In this document: piece by piece, positions 1 through 5,160 of the stretch
How positions within the stretch are numbered: the first letter of the stretch is position 1
Layout: every line of letters begins with the position of its first letter
Assembly (NCBI GenBank): GCA_947626445.1
Contig: CANQSC010000043.1
Location: 1 to 10,005, forward strand
Direction: 5' to 3'
DNA length: 10,005 nucleotides
From: an uncultured Bacilli bacterium
GTDB lineage: Bacteria > Bacillota_I > Bacilli_A > RF39 > UBA660
Notes under the pieces: model-generated
Databases searched by the model: none
Seen by the model: only the letters and a program-made list of their open reading frames with translations
Told to the model about the DNA's origin: nothing
Translations under genes and position numbers: made by a program

Positions 1-36
1 AAAATTTTGAAATATTAAATATTACACAAGATGCAA

Positions 37-77
37 AAAATGAGCAAACCTAGTAATTATAAGGCTTTGCTCATTTT
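37..77 (-). terminator. Rho-independent terminator after the FAD dehydrogenase gene
   Basis: A perfect 12-bp inverted repeat (AAAATGAGCAAA at 37-48 and TTTGCTCATTTT at 66-77) encloses a 17-nt loop whose ends can add a CCT/AGG extension with one bulged base. Read on the minus strand, the stem runs into TTTTTTGC (bases 40 down to 33). It lies 57 bp past the stop of the dehydrogenase gene and is the best terminator in the window. The plus-strand side also ends in TTTT, so it could act in both directions. Confidence 0.85.
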
Positions 78-133
78 CACTCCAAAACTCAAGATAAAAA
101 CCTTGGATAGTCAATAACGAATTTTTACCGACT

Positions 134-1516
134 TTATTTGATGTTTTTAAGAATATCTCGGGCAGCAATTAGTCCGGTTGCTGCTGCTGCGACAATGTTT
201 CCAGCCTTGCCTGCTCCATCACCAACAAAATAAATGTTTTCATTTAAAACTTTCATTTGATTATTAGTTTCGATTTCATTACTAAAGAACTTAATTTCAG
301 GACCATATAATAATGTTTCCCCATTGTTAACACCAGGTATTATTTTATCTAAGGTTTCTAAACCTTCTAAAATATTTTTTAAAATTCGATGTGGTAAAAC
401 TAAAGCTAAATCTCCTGCCACAACATCTTTTAAGGTTGGTTCAATAAAACCTTTATTAATTCGATGCATGGTACTTCTTCTTCCTCTTTTTAAATCTTGA
501 AGACTTTGAATAATTGGTTTACCATCTCCTAAAGTATTAGCAATTTTAGCAATACTTTCGCCATATTCTCTTGTATTAGTTATCGGTTCTGTTAAATTAA
601 CTTTAGAGATAAACGCAAAATTAGAATTTTTTGATTTAATATCTTTTAAGGCATGACCATTAACACAAATATAACCATTATAATTTTCTTTAGCAACAAA
701 ACCACCTGGATTAGTACAAAATGTTCTTATTTCATCATTATAGGTATTAGTCTTAATAAAGATTGTTGGGTCATAAATAATATCCGTAATAGGATCAAGT
801 ATTTCTTTTCTAACTTCTACTCTAACTCCAATTTCAATACTTTTAGAAGTATAAGGAATATTATGTTTTTCAGCATAATTTTGAACCCATTTAGCCCCAG
901 TTCTTCCCGGTGCTACAATAACGTATTTAGAACTTACAAATTCTTCATTTTTAAAAATAACTTTAAAGGTTTCATCTTCTTGCATTACTATATCAATAAC
1001 TTCAGTACTTTCTTTAACTTCAACATTTTGTTTTTTTAAATAATTAGTAAATTCTTCAATATAAGAAGGTAATTTATCACTTCCTAAATGTTTTTGTTTA
1101 ATAACTAAAAGATTAGCTCCTACTCTAGCAATTTTCTCTTCAATTTTTTTAGTTTCATCCATATTAGTAGGATAAACAGTTGAATCCATTTTAAATTTAT
1201 TGAAGATTTTTTCCGTATCATCAATTAAATCATAAGCTTCATTAATTGGCATATATTTAAATAAATCAGTTTTACCCAACTTAGGAATAAAATTTAATTT
1301 ACCATCCGAAAAAGTTCCCGCTCCCCCAAAACCAGATAAAATTTGACAAGGATTACAATTAGAACAAATTTTAGTTTTATTCATTGGACATACCCGATTA
1401 TTAGCAAATCTTCCTTTATCAAGTAATAATACTTTTAAATTTTTATTTTTAGTTATTAATTCATAAGCTGAAAATAATCCAGCAGGACCTGCGCCAACAA
1501 TTACAACGTCGTACAT
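134..1516 (-). CDS. FAD-dependent dehydrogenase/oxidoreductase (COG2509-like) with an N-terminal cysteine cluster
   Basis: The 460-aa product is a predicted cytoplasmic flavoprotein of the large NAD(P)/FAD-dependent dehydrogenase family; its substrate is unknown to me. The N-terminus is a Rossmann fold with VGAGPAGL at residues 7-14 and an acidic end of strand 2 (LLLDKG, about 30-35). It is followed by a family-typical segment with Cys43, Cys51, Cys54 and Cys57 and then GFGGAGTFSDGKL (about 62-74). The C-terminus carries the second FAD-contact motif, YFVGDGAGKAGNIVAAAATG. I start it at the ATG at 1516, because this gives the usual MYDVVIVGAG beginning and GGAGAGTG sits just upstream (1521-1528). 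A TTG seven codons further up would put that ribosome binding site inside the gene. It appears monocistronic, with its own promoter and terminator. The four cysteines suggest an Fe-S or metal site, which is inference. The general family is secure and the reaction is not. Confidence 0.9.
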   Translation of the reverse strand: MYDVVIVGAGPAGLFSAYELITKNKNLKVLLLDKGRFANNRVCPMNKTKICSNCNPCQILSGFGGAGTFSDGKLNFIPKLGKTDLFKYMPINEAYDLIDDTEKIFNKFKMDSTVYPTNMDETKKIEEKIARVGANLLVIKQKHLGSDKLPSYIEEFTNYLKKQNVEVKESTEVIDIVMQEDETFKVIFKNEEFVSSKYVIVAPGRTGAKWVQNYAEKHNIPYTSKSIEIGVRVEVRKEILDPITDIIYDPTIFIKTNTYNDEIRTFCTNPGGFVAKENYNGYICVNGHALKDIKSKNSNFAFISKVNLTEPITNTREYGESIAKIANTLGDGKPIIQSLQDLKRGRRSTMHRINKGFIEPTLKDVVAGDLALVLPHRILKNILEGLETLDKIIPGVNNGETLLYGPEIKFFSNEIETNNQMKVLNENIYFVGDGAGKAGNIVAAAATGLIAARDILKNIK

Positions 1517-1538
1517 ATAACACTCTCCATTCACCAAT

Positions 1539-1547
1539 ATTTTACCA
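1539..1547 (-). promoter_or_regulatory. Extended -10 promoter for the FAD dehydrogenase gene
   Basis: The minus strand reads TGGTAAAAT (TGn followed by TAAAAT), an extended -10 element. Transcription would start around 1532, giving a leader of only about 16 nt that contains the GGAGAG ribosome binding site. Seventeen bases upstream there is only a T-run and no good -35 box. It lies downstream of the smr terminator, as expected for a separate transcription unit. Confidence 0.45.
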
Positions 1548-1596
1548 TTAAATTGACTTTAAAAAAAGTTATAAATTAAATTAAGGAAATAAAAAA

Positions 1597-1617
1597 GAAT
1601 AGTTTAACTTACTATTC
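1597..1617 (-). terminator. Small intrinsic terminator of the surface protein-PfkB-Smr operon
   Basis: GAATAGT (1597-1603) and ACTATTC (1611-1617) form a 7-bp stem around a 7-nt loop, followed on the minus strand by TTTTTTA (1596 downward). The upstream arm overlaps the stop codon of the Smr gene (1612-1614). The stem is short and AT-rich, but its position and U-tract suit a weak terminator. It closely resembles the element after dtd. Confidence 0.6.
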
Positions 1618-1872
1618 ATATTTATAATCTAAATTTAATTCAACAACAGTTTGTCCTAAATTAAAAGGATCTAATTGAAAATTTTTAACACATTTTTCAT
1701 TTTTTAAGATATAATGTACTTCTTCTTTTAATTTACCAGTTCCTTTGCCATGAATTAAAACTACATATTGATTTTTTAATTTAATATTATCTATTAAAAA
1801 GGAATGAACAACCGTATATGCAGTTACAGCATATTCACCATGTAAATCTAATTTAGGATATTTATTTATCAT
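1612..1872 (-). CDS. Stand-alone Smr domain protein
   Basis: The 86-aa product is almost nothing but an Smr (small MutS-related) domain. It has the N-terminal LDLHG motif at residues 8-12, the HGKGTG motif at 41-46, and an amphipathic helix and closing strand after it (TVVELNLDY). In MutS2 and SmrA proteins this domain is a nucleic-acid endonuclease or nicking module and has been linked to cleavage of mRNA on stalled ribosomes. Here there is no MutS ATPase part and no extra domain, so the substrate cannot be told from sequence. Its ATG shares the ATGA of the preceding gene's stop (1869-1872), which indicates translational coupling to the PfkB-like protein. It is the last gene of a three-gene operon and its stop lies in the terminator stem. 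The domain call is firm and the function is inferred from the family. Confidence 0.88.
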   Translation of the reverse strand: MINKYPKLDLHGEYAVTAYTVVHSFLIDNIKLKNQYVVLIHGKGTGKLKEEVHYILKNEKCVKNFQLDPFNLGQTVVELNLDYKYE

Positions 1873-3011
1873 GATGGATTACTTGGTGGTTGTTGGACTT
1901 GGGTTTCAGTATTTTGGGGTGCAACAGGTGTTGCTTGTGGTTGTACAGTTTGATTTGTTTGAACATTTTGAACAGGTTGTCCTTGAACTTGACTTTCAAC
2001 TGGTGCTTGTTGTGGAGGAACATTATTTTGAGGTGCTGTTTGTCCCGTTTGAGCATTTGGATCTTGTGTAACTTGTTCTTGAGCAACTTCTAAAGGACCA
2101 AATCTTTGTTCATAGTAATTAATTACTTCAGATAATAAAGGGATTGAATCTTTTACACCATATTTAGTTGTCGATAAACCAGCAGCAATATTAGCAACTC
2201 TAATAGCTTTTTCAATATCATATTTTTTCCATAAAGCATATAGTAAAGCTCCATCAAATATTGCTCCAGCTCCAGTACGGTCTACTTCTTGAACAGATAT
2301 AGTAGGCATTACTTTTACTTCATCATTATATTGATACATAGCTCCCATATTTTTTAAAGTAACAATAATATTTGTATTAGGTAATTTATTTTTTAAATCT
2401 TTATAAATATTTAATAAGGTTTGAGGATTATTAAAATCAGCTTTCATCTTAGTTTGTTTTTCAGCAAAATCAATTGAAAAAGTAATATATTTAACACTTT
2501 TAGCAATTGTCATAATTTCTCTTTCATCACTACCACTATCAAGACTAGCTCCTAATAAGGTAATTGCGGTAGGATTTTGATTAATAGAATTAATAGTTGC
2601 TGAATATTCAAAACCATCAGAGTAAATAATATCAAAGCTTTCTTGGTAATCACTTTTTTTAATATGATATATTTCAGGTTCGATAGTCATAATTGTTCTA
2701 GAAGTTGTCTGTCTATTAACTAAAACAATATTCATAGTTGTTTGTTTTTCATAGTTAGTTTCTAAATATGTTGTATGAATATTATCATTATCTAATTCTT
2801 TTTTGACAGTTGAACCATAATCATCATAACCAATAACACCATTAAAATAAGTTTCACAATTCCATTTATTTAATAAAAGCGCTACATTACAAGCTGAACC
2901 TCCACTATATTCCATTTTCTCTTTTAATAAACTTTTAGAATTTTCTTGAGGATAATTATCTACAGGAATTGTTATATCATAAGCAATTTTGCCAATACTT
3001 AAAGCATTCAT
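1869..3011 (-). CDS. PfkB-fold carbohydrate kinase-like protein with degenerate active site and Gln/Pro-rich tail
   Basis: The 380-aa product has a PfkB/ribokinase fold in residues 1-305. The first signature is clear (GGSACNVALLLNKW near 37-50, then GVIGYDDYG). The strand-turn TLKNMGAMY (218-226) matches the usual VTLGxxGA, and VDRTGAGAIFDGALLYAL (243-260) matches the C-terminal signature. In the family this signature reads D-x-x-G-A-G-D, and its last aspartate is the catalytic base; here that position is Ala250 (codon GCA). I also find no clear NxxE magnesium motif. Residues about 308-380 form a low-complexity tail rich in Gln, Pro, Thr and Val that PfkB kinases, usually near 300 aa, lack. 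GGGTGA a few bases before the ATG serves as ribosome binding site. The gene follows a TasA-like surface protein by 31 bp and overlaps the Smr gene by 4 bp. It may be a pseudokinase, a sugar-binding regulator or a kinase with altered chemistry. The fold is certain and the activity is not. Confidence 0.85.
   Translation of the reverse strand: MNALSIGKIAYDITIPVDNYPQENSKSLLKEKMEYSGGSACNVALLLNKWNCETYFNGVIGYDDYGSTVKKELDNDNIHTTYLETNYEKQTTMNIVLVNRQTTSRTIMTIEPEIYHIKKSDYQESFDIIYSDGFEYSATINSINQNPTAITLLGASLDSGSDEREIMTIAKSVKYITFSIDFAEKQTKMKADFNNPQTLLNIYKDLKNKLPNTNIIVTLKNMGAMYQYNDEVKVMPTISVQEVDRTGAGAIFDGALLYALWKKYDIEKAIRVANIAAGLSTTKYGVKDSIPLLSEVINYYEQRFGPLEVAQEQVTQDPNAQTGQTAPQNNVPPQQAPVESQVQGQPVQNVQTNQTVQPQATPVAPQNTETQVQQPPSNPS
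1872..2090 (-). other. Low-complexity Gln/Pro/Thr/Val tail of the PfkB-like protein
   Basis: This segment encodes residues about 308-380 of the PfkB-like protein. Gln, Pro, Thr, Val and Asn dominate, there are no long hydrophobic stretches and there is no exact repeat unit. It is expected to be disordered. The minus strand here is rich in CAA and CCA codons, so base composition differs visibly from the flanking A/T-rich coding sequence, and this produces long spurious open frames on the opposite strand. The frame stays open to the stop, so I read it as a genuine extension and not as a frameshifted remnant. Confidence 0.8.
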
Positions 3012-3042
3012 TTTTTCACCCTTTTTACCTTTCTTTTAATTT

Positions 3043-3633
3043 TTATTCTTCATTTAATTTAATTTCAATTGAACCACTAAAATCTTTTCCCATATCAATA
3101 GGATTACCTTCTTCATCAATCATTTGATTATTATCAGGATCATTACGATAAATAATTGTTAATTTAAAATTATTAGATTCTAAATTATTTAAATTAATTG
3201 TATTAGTTATTTCTTCATCATCGGCACTAGGAAAAGCTCTATTCATTTCTTCAGTAATAATATTTTCATTAGTTGTCGTATTTGTTAAAGTATAAATCAA
3301 ATTTTCTTTATCACCAAAATTATTAATAACATCTTTCCATACTATAGTAACATCATTAGCAGGAAAATTATCATTATTAGTTAATGTAAAATCATATTCA
3401 AATTTATCGCCTGGAATCATATTAGTTATAGGTTCTACATCAGTATCACCGGTAATTGTAACATAAGCAATTCCTCCAGCTTGAATATTAGTAGTTGCAT
3501 CTTCTGTTCCAGGAGCTTTAGTTACTGTTGCCACAAAGAAAGCATAAGTTCCATTAAAAGCAATTGCAACTAAAATAACTATTGCACATATTACCGTAAT
3601 ATACATATTACGCATTAATTTTTTTTCATTCAT
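3043..3633 (-). CDS. TasA/camelysin-like exported protein with SipW-dependent-type signal peptide
   Basis: The 196-aa product begins with a short Lys/Arg-containing stretch and one hydrophobic segment (about residues 11-26), followed by FNGTYAFFVATV. The TYA-F junction is typical of signal peptides cut by the ER-type signal peptidase SipW, as in TasA and CalY of bacilli. The mature part is acidic, Asn/Thr-rich and beta-strand-like, with MIPGDKFEYDFTLTNND (72-88), the 'PGD ... tNnd' signature seen in camelysin/TasA-type domains. The only cysteine is in the signal segment. By analogy it would be secreted or surface-attached and might form fibres or matrix; that is inference, and no sipW or anchoring sortase gene is in the window. 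It is the first gene of an operon with the PfkB-like and Smr genes and has its own strong promoter. AAGGTAGAGTGAT precedes the ATG. Confidence 0.75.
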   Translation of the reverse strand: MNEKKLMRNMYITVICAIVILVAIAFNGTYAFFVATVTKAPGTEDATTNIQAGGIAYVTITGDTDVEPITNMIPGDKFEYDFTLTNNDNFPANDVTIVWKDVINNFGDKENLIYTLTNTTTNENIITEEMNRAFPSADDEEITNTINLNNLESNNFKLTIIYRNDPDNNQMIDEEGNPIDMGKDFSGSIEIKLNEE

Positions 3634-3657
3634 TTTTAATCACTCTACCTTAACATT

Positions 3658-3686
3658 ATTTTAGCAAATAATATATTATATTTCAA
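3658..3686 (-). promoter_or_regulatory. Near-consensus SigA promoter of the surface protein-PfkB-Smr operon
   Basis: On the minus strand TTGAAA (3681-3686) is separated by exactly 17 bp from TAAAAT (3658-3663), and TGC immediately before the -10 makes it an extended -10 promoter. The predicted start is near 3651, which gives a leader of about 18 nt. The promoter fills the 59-bp gap after glyQS, where I see no convincing terminator, so readthrough from glyQS could add to expression. Confidence 0.8.
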
Positions 3687-3692
3687 TAATAT

Positions 3693-5066
3693 TTAAAACC
3701 GAATATTGTCTTTTATGTAAAGTTTTAAGTCTTCTAATTTTAAAGTTACTTGTTCCATCGTATCTCGATTTCTTAAAGTAACCGTATTATTGTTTATTGT
3801 TTCATCATCAATTGTTATGGCAAAAGGTGTTCCAATTGCATCACTTCTGCGATATCTCTTACCAATACTTCCTGCTTCATCATAAGTACACATAAATTCA
3901 CTTGCTAAATCGCCATATATTTCCCTAGCTTTATCAGCATGTAATTTTTTAATTAATGGTAAGATAGTTACTTTATAAGGGGCTAAGAAAGGATGAATTT
4001 TTAATACTAATCTTTCTTCACCTTCATTCATTTCTTTACAATAGGCATCACATAACACGCTTAATAGTAAACGATCTAAACCAACAGATGGTTCAATAAC
4101 ATAAGGAAGATATTTTTCATTGTTTTCCGGATCTAAATATTTTAATTCTTGTTTAGAATGTTCTTCATGAACAGATAAATCATAATCAGTACGATCAGCT
4201 ATACCCCAAAGTTCACCCCATCCCATTGGAAATAAATATTCAATATCAGTAGTGGCTTTACTATAAAAAGCTAATTCTTCTTTAGCATGATCACGATATC
4301 TTAAATTATCTTTATTAATTCCTAAATCTTTTAAGAAATTAAGGCAAAAACTTTTCCAATAACCAAACCAATCTAAATCAGTATTAGGTTTACAAAAGAA
4401 TTCTAATTCCATTTGTTCAAATTCTCTAGTTCTAAAAATGAAATTACCAGGTGTTATTTCATTTCGAAAACTCTTACCAGTTTGACCAATACCAAAAGGC
4501 ACTTTAGCCCGCATGGTTCTTTGAACATTTAAAAAATTAACAAATATTCCTTGAGCAGTCTCACCACGTAGATAAACTTTGTTTTTAGTATCTTCCGTAA
4601 CACCTTGATGAGTTTCAAATAATAAATTAAATTTTCTAATAGGTGTAAACTCTAGACTACCACAATTAGGACACTTAATATGATTTTCTAAAATATAATT
4701 TTCTAATTTTTCATTAGACCAACCATCACCAGTTTCTAAACCCTTAGTAAAATCTTCAATTAATTTATCAGCACGATGTCTAGTTTTACATTTCTTACAG
4801 TCAATTAAAGGGTCTGCAAAAGAGGCAACATGACCAGAAGCCACCCATACTTCAGGATTCATTAATATTGCTGAATCAAGTCCATAATTATATGGATTTT
4901 CTTGTATAAACTTTTTCCACCAAGCTCTTCTAATATTTTCTTTTAATTCACGACCTATTGGACCATAATCCCAAGTATTAGATAAACCACCATAAATCTC
5001 ACTACCTTGAAAGATAAAACCATATTGTTTACAATAATTAACCATTTCTTCCATACTTATTTTCAT
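3693..5066 (-). CDS. glyQS: Glycyl-tRNA synthetase, homodimeric (alpha2) type
   Basis: The 457-aa product is a class II synthetase charging tRNA-Gly with glycine in the cytoplasm, and its length is normal for the bacterial alpha2 enzyme. The family start GSEIYGGLSNTWDYGPIG is at residues 21-38. CKKC (90-93) and CPNC (132-135) frame the insertion and could bind zinc. The KVYLRGETAQGIFVNF segment spans 163-178. Motif 2 is FRNEITPGNFIFRTREFEQ (200-218), and motif 3 is IEPSVGLDRLLL (324-335). The anticodon-binding domain follows from about 355, with DEAGSIGKRYRRSDAIGTPF (396-415). The family usually reads RPET where this protein has RGET (167-170). The ATG at 5066 is preceded by AAAGGA at a somewhat long spacing of about 11 nt. 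The gene has its own promoter, and its leader of about 45 nt is too short for the T-box riboswitch often found before glycyl synthetase genes in Firmicutes. Confidence 0.97.
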   Translation of the reverse strand: MKISMEEMVNYCKQYGFIFQGSEIYGGLSNTWDYGPIGRELKENIRRAWWKKFIQENPYNYGLDSAILMNPEVWVASGHVASFADPLIDCKKCKTRHRADKLIEDFTKGLETGDGWSNEKLENYILENHIKCPNCGSLEFTPIRKFNLLFETHQGVTEDTKNKVYLRGETAQGIFVNFLNVQRTMRAKVPFGIGQTGKSFRNEITPGNFIFRTREFEQMELEFFCKPNTDLDWFGYWKSFCLNFLKDLGINKDNLRYRDHAKEELAFYSKATTDIEYLFPMGWGELWGIADRTDYDLSVHEEHSKQELKYLDPENNEKYLPYVIEPSVGLDRLLLSVLCDAYCKEMNEGEERLVLKIHPFLAPYKVTILPLIKKLHADKAREIYGDLASEFMCTYDEAGSIGKRYRRSDAIGTPFAITIDDETINNNTVTLRNRDTMEQVTLKLEDLKLYIKDNIRF

Positions 5067-5093
5067 AAAAAATCAATTCCTTTCTAAAGAAAA

Positions 5094-5141
5094 CTTCTAG
5101 AAAATGTAAGACTTCTATATTATACTTACTATTTCTAGAAG
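5094..5141 (-). terminator. Hairpin between the large exported protein gene and glyQS, likely terminator
   Basis: CTTCTAGAAA (5094-5103) and TTTCTAGAAG (5132-5141) are a perfect 10-bp inverted repeat. GTAAG (5106-5110) and CTTAC (5125-5129) add 5 bp after a 2x2 internal mismatch, leaving a 14-nt loop. On the minus strand the stem is followed by TTTTCTTT, so it can end the transcript of the gene whose stop is at 5161. The same DNA carries the glyQS promoter: the -10 box lies in the loop and the 17-bp spacer is one whole arm. Confidence 0.65.
5095..5140. repeat. Paired TTCTAGAA palindromes around the glyQS promoter
   Basis: The 8-bp palindrome TTCTAGAA occurs at 5095-5102 and again at 5133-5140, centre to centre 38 bp. 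One copy lies between the -35 and -10 boxes of glyQS and the other in its untranslated leader. They are the cores of the hairpin arms, so a terminator explains them. Two symmetrical sites overlapping a promoter could equally be operators. I cannot name a regulator. Confidence 0.4.
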
Positions 5142-5147
5142 AGTAAA
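5119..5147 (-). promoter_or_regulatory. Strong SigA-type promoter of glyQS
   Basis: The minus strand has TTTACT (5142-5147), a 17-bp spacer and a perfect TATAAT (5119-5124). Transcription should start near 5112, so the leader is about 45 nt and begins within the distal arm of the hairpin. Such a transcript contains only one arm and therefore cannot form the full terminator. Confidence 0.8.
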
Positions 5148-5160
5148 CCTAATTATTCTT

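Noticed and set aside
653..1039. Plus-strand open frame of about 128 codons
   Set aside because: It is antisense to the FAD dehydrogenase, has a Phe/Asn/Ile-rich composition typical of a shadow frame and no ribosome binding site or motif.
1869..1872. Possible frameshift separating a PfkB-Smr fusion
   Set aside because: The tail ends with a stop in frame and the Smr protein has a complete domain with its own ATG in a regular ATGA overlap, so two coupled genes explain it better.
1862..2093. Three further open frames over the PfkB tail (one minus, two plus)
   Set aside because: They arise because the Gln/Pro-coding tail lacks stops in other frames. None has a domain, and the PfkB frame runs through with coherent composition.
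3668..3684. AT-only palindromic stretch as a terminator for glyQS
   Set aside because: The stem would have no G or C pairs and no separate U-tract, and the bases are the spacer of a clear promoter. I therefore call no terminator after glyQS.
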